Assembly: GCA_023134675.1 (NCBI GenBank)
Contig: JAGLUQ010000022.1
Span: forward strand, 1 to 9,370
DNA length: 9,370 bases
Direction: 5' to 3'
Origin: Candidatus Aenigmatarchaeota archaeon
Lineage (GTDB): Archaea; EX4484-52; GLR71
A model generated the notes under the pieces. That model saw nothing but the letters and a program-made list of their open reading frames with translations, did no database searches and was not told where the DNA came from. A program made the translations under genes and the position numbers. Of the stretch, positions 1 to 5,004 are shown piece by piece. The first letter of the stretch is position 1. Every line of letters begins with the position of its first letter.

Positions 1-1140
1 TTCAAAGACACGCTTGTTGCAGAATCAACAGACGCCGCAAGGAAAGTACGGGGGTTGAGGCTGGTGACTCTTGAAGGCGAGCTTTTCGAGTCAGGCGGTG
101 CTATAGTGGGCGGAAACCGGAGACGGTCAGGCAGGTCGCAGAAGCAGGACGCAGGTGTATCTGACATACTCTCATACGAAAAAGAGAGAAGCAAGGCAGA
201 GATTGAGATAAAGATGCTCAAGGAAGAGATAGGCGACCTGAACGTACTTCTTGAAGAGAAGAAAAAAGACGCCGACGACAGCTCAGACGACGTGAAAAAA
301 CTTGACAAGAGAAAGCATGAGCTAAAGGATAAGATAACAAAAATCAAGGATACAAGAAAGACCATATATGAAGACAACATCATGCTCCAGAGAGAGATAG
401 AAGACCTGAAGATAAGAGGAGCACGCCTTGAGGCAGAACTTGAGAATCTCCTCATAGCATACGAAAAATACAAGGACAGGACAGACCTGAAGAAAGAGGA
501 TCCTGAAAAGCTCCAGATGGAACTGAGAAAGATAGACAGGCAGATGCGTGCCCTGGGTCCTGTAAATCAGAAAGCTATAGAAGAGTACAACGTCTTCTCC
601 CAGGACTTTGACGAATCCAGCGAGAAATTGGAAAAGCTTGCAGATGAGAGAAAATCCATAATATCTATGATTGAGGACATAGAGAACAAGAGGCGGGACA
701 TATTCAGGAAAGCTTTTGAAGGCGTCGCCGAAGAATTCAAGAAGGTCTATGCTGACCTGACAGACGGCAAAGGAAACCTGCGCCTTGAGAATCCCAAAGA
801 CATAGAGTCCGGTCTTGTCATCGAGGCAGAACCTGAAGGCAAGAAACTCCTGGGTATAGATTCCCTCTCAGGCGGAGAGAAGACCATGGCTGCAGCAGCA
901 TTCCTTTTCGCATTGCAGAGATTCAAGCCTGCCCCATTCTACATCCTTGACGAGATAGACGCCGCCCTTGACAAGAAGAATTCCGGGAAGATAGGCGACC
1001 TGATAAAAGAGTATTCTGACCAGTCCCAGTTCCTGGTCATATCGCACAATGACGTCCTTGTCCAGAAAGCTTATAGGGTGTATGGTGTTTCCATGCAGAA
1101 AGGCGCATCCCAGGTTGTAGGTGTTGAGCTGGAAGATTAG
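1..1140 (+). CDS. smc: SMC chromosome-segregation ATPase, C-terminal part (5' end outside window)
   Basis: SMC dimers form rings that organise and segregate chromosomes. Frame 1 is open from base 1, so the gene begins upstream; the TTG at 55 is an internal Leu codon, not a start. Visible are 379 of the ~1,170 residues usual for the family. Order: end of the hinge (residues ~1-40, with the VTLEGELFESGGAIVGG segment), return coiled coil (~45-235, charged heptads), then the C-terminal ATPase half-head. The head has the ABC signature LSGGEK (nt 865-882), Walker B FYILDEIDAALD with the D-loop (937-972) and the H-motif ISHND (His codon 1045-1047). The tail GVSMQKGASQVVGVELE is canonical for SMC. 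The last ~105 nt are repeated at 3039-3150. By the integration model given in the findings, this tail was supplied by the inserted element, while everything upstream is the original host gene. Identification is certain. Confidence 0.97.
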   Translation, partial: FKDTLVAESTDAARKVRGLRLVTLEGELFESGGAIVGGNRRRSGRSQKQDAGVSDILSYEKERSKAEIEIKMLKEEIGDLNVLLEEKKKDADDSSDDVKKLDKRKHELKDKITKIKDTRKTIYEDNIMLQREIEDLKIRGARLEAELENLLIAYEKYKDRTDLKKEDPEKLQMELRKIDRQMRALGPVNQKAIEEYNVFSQDFDESSEKLEKLADERKSIISMIEDIENKRRDIFRKAFEGVAEEFKKVYADLTDGKGNLRLENPKDIESGLVIEAEPEGKKLLGIDSLSGGEKTMAAAAFLFALQRFKPAPFYILDEIDAALDKKNSGKIGDLIKEYSDQSQFLVISHNDVLVQKAYRVYGVSMQKGASQVVGVELED

Positions 1141-1147
1141 ATGTTTC
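1035..1147 (+). repeat. Direct repeat copy 1: 3' end of smc
   Basis: This copy encodes the functional SMC tail from just before the VISHND motif to the stop codon, plus 7 nt. It matches 3039-3150 over 113 against 112 positions. The first 18 bases (1035-1052) are identical; by-eye alignment of the whole gives roughly 78% identity with one single-base gap. Concentration of perfect identity at the left edge is what a recombination core would leave. Confidence 0.9.
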
Positions 1148-1152
1148 TGAAC

Positions 1153-1171
1153 TTTTTATACATTTTCTTTT
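1153..1171 (+). terminator. T-rich terminator after smc
   Basis: Two T-rich runs begin 13 nt after the smc stop codon, with no preceding GC stem. Archaeal RNA polymerase terminates at such T-tracts. It would separate smc from the AT-rich island genes. Confidence 0.45.
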
Positions 1172-1254
1172 GACAAGATATTCTTGTGATATAATATAAT
1201 AATTAAAGTAATTGTATGGGATGTTAAATCCAATTAATTTAAAATACAAAAAAA

Positions 1255-1262
1255 TTATAAAG
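1255..1262 (+). promoter_or_regulatory. TATA-like box of the pentapeptide-repeat gene
   Basis: TTATAAAG centred 22 nt before the ATG at 1280 and 25 nt before the next in-frame ATG at 1283. The spacing fits a leaderless transcript starting at one of these ATGs. Confidence 0.55.
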
Positions 1263-1275
1263 TATTAAAAATACT
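1261..1275. promoter_or_regulatory. Short perfect palindrome between TATA box and start codon (possible operator)
   Basis: AGTATT, three A, AATACT: 6-bp arms with a 3-nt spacer overlapping the end of the TATA-like box and ending 4 nt before the ATG at 1280. A repressor bound here would block transcription. In such AT-rich DNA a chance palindrome is quite possible. Confidence 0.25.
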
Positions 1276-1279
1276 AAAT

Positions 1280-1801
1280 ATGATGGAGTTCCAAAATAAA
1301 ATATTTGAATCGAAAACTTTTAAGAATGAAAATTTCACAGACAAGTCTTTTAAGGATTCGAGATTTACTGATTGTACTTTTGAAAATTGTAACTTATCCA
1401 ATGTTGTTTTAAAAAATACTAGAATCCAAAATGGTATTTTTAATGAATGTAAAATTATGGGATTAAATTTTTCTGAATGCAGCAAATTTTTAGTTGGTTT
1501 TACTTTTAATAATTGTTTGATCTCTATGTCTTTTTTTTCTGATTTGGATTTAAAGAATATTGTTTTTGATAATTGCCAAATATTTGAATGTGATTTTAAT
1601 CATACAAACTTAACAAGAGCCAATTTTGAAAATTCTGACCTCAAAAATACTTGTTTTTCAAATTCTAATTTAAGTTTTGCATCATTTAAAAATGCTAAAA
1701 ATTACAGCATAGATCCAAACCAGAACACTCTAAATAAAACAAAGTTTTCGATTCCTGATGTAATAGGTTTATTAGATAATTTTAATATAATCTTAGAATA
1801 A
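1280..1801 (+). CDS. Qnr-like pentapeptide-repeat protein
   Basis: The 173-residue protein is built from five-residue units with F, L or I at the centre from about residue 9 to 140 (for example FTDKS, FKDSR, FTDCT, FENCN). This predicts a right-handed quadrilateral beta-helix. The run is broken near residues 70-76 (KFLVGF), like the loops that interrupt the helix in Qnr proteins. The C-terminus, with YSIDPNQN, KTKFSIPDVIGLLD and a final hydrophobic strand, is the cap typical of bacterial Qnr-type proteins, which dimerise through it. Family members can mimic DNA and bind gyrase; others have unknown roles, so the target here is not known. There is no signal peptide or membrane segment, so it is cytosolic. 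Start: tandem ATGs at 1280 and 1283 lie at leaderless spacing from a TATA-like box, and no Shine-Dalgarno site is seen. Very AT-rich composition and bacterial-type repeats suggest horizontal acquisition. The fold is certain, the function inferred. Confidence 0.9.
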   Translation: MMEFQNKIFESKTFKNENFTDKSFKDSRFTDCTFENCNLSNVVLKNTRIQNGIFNECKIMGLNFSECSKFLVGFTFNNCLISMSFFSDLDLKNIVFDNCQIFECDFNHTNLTRANFENSDLKNTCFSNSNLSFASFKNAKNYSIDPNQNTLNKTKFSIPDVIGLLDNFNIILE

Positions 1802-2022
1802 TCTCACCTTAAATAATTTCTTAATGATTAGCTTCACAACCGCTTGCGTTTATCCCTTGTTCTGACATAATAGCTTAACAAGACATTAAAATATTACAAA
1901 ATTGTGAATTTTTCATCCGTCAGGATTAGTCCTGCAGTGTGGCTTCAAAAAATCCAAAAATTCATTTTTTCCTGAACAAATCAAAAAATATATATAGTGT
2001 TTGCAATAATAAATTAGCTGAT
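1802..2022. other. Intergenic stretch between pentapeptide-repeat and SpeD-like genes
   Basis: There are 221 nt without a credible gene. It holds a minor hairpin (CAGGA, TTAG loop, TCCTG at 1921-1934) and the TATA-like box of the next gene. An in-frame GTG at 1939 could extend the downstream gene by 28 codons, but it lacks promoter spacing and the added residues do not look like the family. Confidence 0.5.
1987..1997 (+). promoter_or_regulatory. TATA-like box of the SpeD-like gene
   Basis: AATATATATAG centred 31 nt before the ATG at 2023. It predicts a transcript start a few bases before that ATG, and so selects 2023 over the GTG at 1939, which lies upstream of the box. Confidence 0.55.
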
Positions 2023-2379
2023 ATGATAGACAAAAACTTTTGGGGGCAATCACTCCATATTAACTTGCATGAATGCGATAATACAAAATTAAGTGAGGAT
2101 AATTTAAAAGAATTTTGTAAATTATTATGTGATGAAATTAAGATGCAAAGATATGGTGAGGCAATGGTGGAAAGGTTTGGTTCCGGAAAATTAGTAGGGA
2201 ATTCTGCTTTGCAATTTATTCATACTTCTAACATTTCTATCCATACTGATGAATTTTTTAATAGAGTTTTTGTTGACATCTTTAGTTGTAAAAAATTTGA
2301 CAGATATAAAGCTAAATCTTTTTCAAAAAAGTTTTTCTGTGCTAAGAAAGCTAATTCAAGATTCTTAAATCGTTTTTAA
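2023..2379 (+). CDS. Divergent SpeD-like (S-adenosylmethionine decarboxylase family) pyruvoyl protein
   Basis: From the ATG at 2023 the protein is 118 aa, the usual size of prokaryotic SpeD (~120-130 aa). Family signals are LHINLHECD (11-19, the first strand), GNSAL (59-63), TSNISIHT (68-75) and VDIFSC (84-89). Ser61, Ser69, His74 and Cys89 have the spacing of Ser55, Ser63, His68 and Cys83 in the Thermotoga maritima enzyme. Ser63 is the residue that becomes the pyruvoyl cofactor after self-cleavage, and His68 and Cys83 assist processing and catalysis. Changes from the canonical AESHxxIHTWPE segment are Glu to Thr68, His to Asn70, and WPE to DEF. The self-cleavage machinery may thus be intact while the substrate pocket differs. 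Some SpeD homologues decarboxylate ornithine or arginine instead of AdoMet, so the substrate cannot be named. No other polyamine gene is nearby. The lysine-rich C-terminus (FFCAKKANSRFLNRF) is unusual. It lies within the AT-rich island. Confidence 0.75.
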   Translation: MIDKNFWGQSLHINLHECDNTKLSEDNLKEFCKLLCDEIKMQRYGEAMVERFGSGKLVGNSALQFIHTSNISIHTDEFFNRVFVDIFSCKKFDRYKAKSFSKKFFCAKKANSRFLNRF

Positions 2380-2679
2380 TTAAAAATTAAATAATGATTT
2401 GATTTATATATTTTTTATGGATTGTCTTTTTGTAAAAATAAAGATATTGCTGAAATAGTTATAATTAAAAATCATTTAGCTAAAGCTTTTCCAGGATTTT
2501 AGCCAATTGTTCTACCATTTTTTTGCATTTTATTCCTTATTGAACTAATACTCAATTTAATCTCTCAAAATTCTTGCTGACATTCAACATAGATACAAGA
2601 AACTCCAATAGTAGCTAATGTTATCCAAAATCAGGAAAGAACCTAAAACTTATTAAATATATTTCAGTTAATTCTATTT
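2380..2679. other. 300-nt stretch without a supported gene
   Basis: It is very AT-rich. T-runs at 2411-2416 and 2426-2431 follow the SpeD-like gene and may terminate its transcript. A short open frame without an ATG runs from 2398 to the stop at 2500-2502, and its last 19 codons (DIAEIVIIKNHLAKAFPGF) read plausibly as protein, so a decayed gene is possible. The TATA-like box of the next gene lies at its right end. Nothing else was recognised on either strand. Confidence 0.5.
2651..2662 (+). promoter_or_regulatory. TATA-like box of the 132-codon ORF
   Basis: TATTAAATATAT centred about 23 nt before the ATG at 2680. The position suits a leaderless transcript. Confidence 0.5.
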
Positions 2680-3078
2680 ATGAGGGTTGAAAAAGAAGAT
2701 ACAGATTATCGTATATTTTTAACTGGAGAAAATATCATAGAATTAAATGATAGGAAACCTTCTGGTGTTGGTTTGGATATATTTCCAAGATATCTCCCGC
2801 TTTCTGCAAAATTTACAGATAACAATGGAGATATTAAAGAACTGGAAATAGTATGTACAAGAGATGCTTTTATTTTAAGTGATGATAAAACACACGACGA
2901 TATCTATGTTGATTTTGACAATTTAGGGCCCTATGTAAAAGTTTATGCTCCAAGAATCGCTTCTTTATTATATGGGACCGATTATTTGGTAACCCGGTAC
3001 AATGGCGAAGCAAAAATATGGATACATAAAGACGATAGGGTCATATCGCACAATGATATCCTTGTCCGGCAGGCTTAA
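2680..3078 (+). CDS. Unknown protein whose last 12 codons are smc-derived
   Basis: I do not recognise this protein. It has 132 residues, is acidic and looks beta-rich, with alternating hydrophobic segments such as DYRIFLTG, IKELEIVCT and YVKVYAP. It has no signal peptide, membrane span or Cys/His metal site. Residues 1-120 are island sequence. Residues 121-132 (VISHNDILVRQA) are the H-motif region of SMC, read in the same frame as smc, and the stop TAA arises from the frameshift in the smc remnant. The present C-terminus is therefore a junction product: the original protein either ended beyond the junction in the free element or was truncated by insertion. The ATG at 2680 has a TATA-like box at leaderless spacing. 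Composition is AT-rich like the other island genes. Expression is plausible but unproven. Confidence 0.6.
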   Translation: MRVEKEDTDYRIFLTGENIIELNDRKPSGVGLDIFPRYLPLSAKFTDNNGDIKELEIVCTRDAFILSDDKTHDDIYVDFDNLGPYVKVYAPRIASLLYGTDYLVTRYNGEAKIWIHKDDRVISHNDILVRQA

Positions 3079-3150
3079 AGGGCTACGACATATTTACGCA
3101 GAAAGGGGCTTCTCAGGTTGTCTGGGTTGAGCTGGAAGATTGAGTGTTTC
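3039..3150 (+). repeat. Direct repeat copy 2: former smc 3' end
   Basis: Matches 1035-1147. The first 18 bases (3039-3056) are identical, then about 20% of positions differ and one base is missing near the GCT-TA of the AYR/AYK codons. The match ends at TGTTTC, 7 nt past the stop codon, as in copy 1. No similarity to smc is visible to its left. Confidence 0.9.
3040..3143 (+). pseudogene. Remnant of the smc C-terminus, frameshifted
   Basis: Frame 1 reads VISHNDILVRQA and then a stop at 3076-3078. After restoring one base the reading continues YKGYDIFTQKGASQVVWVELED to the TGA at 3141-3143 (written here as two parts: YKGYDIFTQKG and ASQVVWVELED). The functional tail in copy 1 has RVYGVSMQKG where this has KGYDIFTQKG, so the conserved GVSM motif is lost here, as expected of unselected sequence. 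Nothing of the SMC head upstream of the H-motif is present. The stop lies 12 nt before the end of the convergent gene at 3156, which suggests this was the original junction between smc and its neighbour. Confidence 0.85.
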
Positions 3151-3155
3151 ATATC

Positions 3156-4391
3156 TCAAACTGCATACTTTCCTCTTACCTCTTTAGCAAGATCATGGAA
3201 ATCATTCAATGAACTAATCCCATTCTTCTCGCAAAACTTTGAAAGCCCGTAATTTGTCTTGACAATAGCTCCATAAGGATCCTTGAACATAGCATAACCC
3301 ATCTGCACCGGAACATTCCCGCCTGCATTCTGTGCCCTCAGGACATCTTCACATGTCTCCATGCCTCCGCAGATCTTAAGAGGTATCTTGTCAAACTCAA
3401 GATTACTGTACTTATCATATTCCTTATATTTCTCATGCACAAGATTTACAAGTTGGAGCGCTCTTTCCTTGTTCTTCGGACCGCTGTATCCTCCGCCACC
3501 GGTTGACAAGACATCGCTATCAACATACTTTGTGTTGGTAAGTACAATACCCATCTTATGCCTCTTGCAGATTTCAGCAAGCTCAAGTATCTTCTCATCG
3601 GAAAAGTCAGGCGACAGTTTCACATAGATAGGGATATCATTGTCTATCTCGCGTATCTCCTCAAGCAATTTTTCAAGGTTCTCATATGTGTCACAGCCCT
3701 CCTGTTTCTCGCATAGCTTCTGACCGTCATCAGTGTTCGGGCAGCTGACATTTATCTCAAAATCTACATATTCAAGGTATGGTACATCATCATGCAGTTC
3801 CCGGAACACATCCAAATATTCCTCTTTTGTCGACCCGCCGACACTGAGCGTCATCCTGAGATCAGGATACTTCTCCCAAAATCGTGATTTCTCAAGCTCA
3901 GATCTTACCGCTTCTGCAGAAGGTCCCGGAAGTCCAATAGCATTCTCAAAACCATCCTCTCGTTCAGCCATCCTTATGGGATCATTTCCTTTACCTTCAT
4001 CGCGCATTGCAGTTTTTTTTGTGTAATTTACCCCCATGCGAGCCAGAATCAAGACAATGTCCATATCTCCTTCGTATGATGCAAGAGATACTGGAGTTTT
4101 ATAGTGTATGATTGTCTCATAGAAATCAACATCAAGGCTGATGTTATCCGGTATGTCAAATTGCATGAGATAATCCGGAAGCTCTTTAGAACATTTTTTA
4201 AGAAGTCTGTCTCCCTCTTTTTTGGCATCTTCATAGTCGTCATATTTAGATTTGATATATTCTCTGAAGATCTTATATGTGGCAGAAGAAGCATTTATCT
4301 GGATTGGCAATACTGCTTTTTTATATATCCTATCAATCCATTTACGAGATTCATCATCATTTTCAGTCTGAACTTCTGAACTGATACTCAT
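3156..4391 (-). CDS. Dihydroorotate dehydrogenase-like FMN protein with N-terminal extension
   Basis: Dihydroorotate dehydrogenases oxidise dihydroorotate to orotate in pyrimidine synthesis on an FMN-binding TIM barrel. This 411-aa protein shows the barrel from about residue 98: KTPVSLASYEG, TKKTAMRDEGKGNDPIR (124-140), NAIGLPGPS (150-158), NVSCPNT (214-220), VKLSPD (257-262, the flavin-contacting Lys258), VLTNT (283-287), GGGGYSGP (298-305) and CGGM (341-344). Cys217 sits where class 1 enzymes have the catalytic Cys; class 2 enzymes have Ser there. The NT and GGxSG motifs and the long N-terminus are more like class 2. Residues 1-97 are hydrophilic and mostly helical, without a membrane span, and about 50-60 residues longer than the E. 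coli class 2 N-terminal region. No other pyrimidine gene is in view, so a different substrate is possible. The ATG at 4391 has a TATA-like box about 30 nt upstream. Confidence 0.82.
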   Translation of the reverse strand: MSISSEVQTENDDESRKWIDRIYKKAVLPIQINASSATYKIFREYIKSKYDDYEDAKKEGDRLLKKCSKELPDYLMQFDIPDNISLDVDFYETIIHYKTPVSLASYEGDMDIVLILARMGVNYTKKTAMRDEGKGNDPIRMAEREDGFENAIGLPGPSAEAVRSELEKSRFWEKYPDLRMTLSVGGSTKEEYLDVFRELHDDVPYLEYVDFEINVSCPNTDDGQKLCEKQEGCDTYENLEKLLEEIREIDNDIPIYVKLSPDFSDEKILELAEICKRHKMGIVLTNTKYVDSDVLSTGGGGYSGPKNKERALQLVNLVHEKYKEYDKYSNLEFDKIPLKICGGMETCEDVLRAQNAGGNVPVQMGYAMFKDPYGAIVKTNYGLSKFCEKNGISSLNDFHDLAKEVRGKYAV

Positions 4392-4415
4392 GTAATCAAC
4401 ACTCTTTAGGGAGAA

Positions 4416-4426
4416 AAATATTTAAG
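4416..4426 (-). promoter_or_regulatory. TATA-like box of the dihydroorotate dehydrogenase-like gene
   Basis: On the minus strand CTTAAATATTT, centred about 30 nt before the ATG at 4391. It shares an 83-nt divergent intergenic region with the small ORF at 4475. Confidence 0.5.
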
Positions 4427-4443
4427 GTATCTATTCTCATTCT

Positions 4444-4453
4444 TTAATTATAT
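4444..4453 (+). promoter_or_regulatory. TATA-like box of the 34-codon ORF
   Basis: TTAATTATAT centred 26 nt before the ATG at 4475, the spacing expected for a leaderless transcript starting at that ATG. Confidence 0.45.
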
Positions 4454-4474
4454 CTAATAAATTGTTCTTGCTTT

Positions 4475-4579
4475 ATGAATGAATTAAAAGGATACCTCGA
4501 AGACATAGACCCAAACTCAGAATACGATTATAATCAGTTCTTCTATGCAGTGCTTGTTAAAGACTGGAAAAAGTCTTGA
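4475..4579 (+). CDS. Possible 34-aa small protein
   Basis: The reading starts MNELKGYLEDIDPNSEYDYN and ends QFFYAVLVKDWKKS before a TGA. I do not recognise it. Its codon choice (CTC, GAC, TAC, ATA) matches the chromosomal genes and not the AT-rich island. The ATG lies at leaderless distance from a TATA-like box, and the space between the flanking genes is otherwise unexplained. The peptide is acidic in the first half and aromatic and amphipathic in the second, without a transmembrane span or signal peptide. It lies 67 nt upstream of the lipoprotein gene, which has its own promoter. It could be a genuine small protein or the intact start of a decayed longer gene. Confidence 0.45.
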   Translation: MNELKGYLEDIDPNSEYDYNQFFYAVLVKDWKKS

Positions 4580-4618
4580 AAAACGTTCTTTGGAAAACAC
4601 CCGAACAAAACAAAACCC

Positions 4619-4628
4619 TTTTATATAA
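4619..4628 (+). promoter_or_regulatory. TATA box of the lipoprotein gene
   Basis: TTTTATATAA centred 24 nt before the ATG at 4647. It is among the best archaeal TATA matches in the window and implies a leaderless transcript. Confidence 0.65.
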
Positions 4629-4646
4629 GAAAAACCAAATAAGACT

Positions 4647-4976
4647 ATGAAATCAAAGCATTTCGCCTTGATATTGATAATAATTTCAGCAATCCTCATC
4701 TCAGGCTGTACTGCACCTGAAACAGACGATTCAGAGATATGCACAAAGGCAGGCACCGGCGAATCCATGACTTTTGATAAGGCAAAAACCATAGCTCAGG
4801 CAAGCGTATGCGGAGCTCAGGGAAATCTGAAAGACACTTACATGTGCAACGATGTAACTGGTACCTGGTGGATAGACCTTGACATAGAGCAACCAGGCTG
4901 CAATCCTGCCTGTGTCATCAATGTCGTGACAGAAGAAGCAGAGATAAACTGGAGATGCACAGGACTTTTGGAGTAA
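4647..4976 (+). CDS. Small Cys-rich archaeal lipoprotein
   Basis: This 109-aa protein begins with a secretion signal: MKSKHFA, a hydrophobic core (LILIIISAILI) and the lipobox LISGC, which places the lipid-attached Cys at residue 21. It is therefore expected on the outer face of the cytoplasmic membrane. The mature part is about 88 residues with six further Cys (32, 55, 67, 85, 89, 104), an even number that would allow three disulfides. Other recognisable segments are EICTKAGTGESMTFDKAKTIA (split: EICTKAGTGESM, then FDKAKTIAQ), TGTWWIDLDI and INWRCTG. Similar short lipoproteins with the GTGESM and TWWIDL segments occur in archaea, as I recall, without a known function. It is monocistronic by layout, with its own TATA box upstream and a convergent PhzF-family gene 27 nt downstream. 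Confidence 0.85.
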   Translation: MKSKHFALILIIISAILISGCTAPETDDSEICTKAGTGESMTFDKAKTIAQASVCGAQGNLKDTYMCNDVTGTWWIDLDIEQPGCNPACVINVVTEEAEINWRCTGLLE

Positions 4977-4998
4977 ATATAATTGTCAATATCTTGCG

Positions 4999-5004
4999 TT
5001 TTTT
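4999..5004 (+). terminator. Short T-run after the lipoprotein gene
   Basis: Six consecutive T's 22 nt past the lipoprotein stop, overlapping the end of the convergent gene. It could act as a weak archaeal terminator. Confidence 0.3.

Larger units (their letters stand above)
1035..3056. mobile_element. Putative integrated element (~2.0 kb) in the 3' end of smc
   Basis: The interval between equivalent points of the two smc-tail repeats is 2,004 bp. It holds three + strand genes with AT-rich composition unlike the flanks (22-25% G/C in sampled lines against 45% in smc). The putative core is the 18-bp identity at 1035-1052 and 3039-3056. To the left of the core lies host smc, to the right of the second core the degenerate former tail, which directly abuts the convergent dihydroorotate-dehydrogenase-like gene. 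The same arrangement is known for elements that integrate into the 3' end of a protein gene and restore it, such as e14 in E. coli icd and SCCmec in rlmH. I see no integrase, transposase or terminal inverted repeats, so the element would be non-autonomous or a deletion remnant. A tandem duplication of the smc end followed by insertion is the main alternative. Confidence 0.6.

Noticed and set aside
55..57. TTG at 55 as a start codon for smc
   Set aside because: The frame is open to base 1 and residues before it (FKDTLVAESTDAARKVRG) are SMC hinge sequence, so the gene starts outside the window.
1209..1236. Inverted repeat TAATTG...CAATTA after smc as a recombinase site
   Set aside because: Only six AT-rich pairs with a 16-nt spacer, which is expected by chance in this composition, and it does not border the repeats.
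1921..1934. Hairpin CAGGA-TTAG-TCCTG as tRNA fragment, attachment site or regulatory RNA
   Set aside because: A five-pair stem is too small; no tRNA arms or T-loop follow, and no second copy is present in the window.
1939..2022. GTG at 1939 as start of the SpeD-like gene
   Set aside because: It lies upstream of the TATA-like box at 1987-1997, and the added 28 residues do not resemble the SpeD N-terminus; the ATG at 2023 gives the family length.
2480..2518. Minus-strand mini-ORF MVEQLAKILEKL
   Set aside because: Twelve codons only, with no extension or promoter; the protein-like look is likely chance.
1141..3038. Transposon or insertion sequence as explanation of the island
   Set aside because: No transposase, no terminal inverted repeats and no short target duplication; the flanking repeat is a 112-nt gene end, which fits site-specific integration better.
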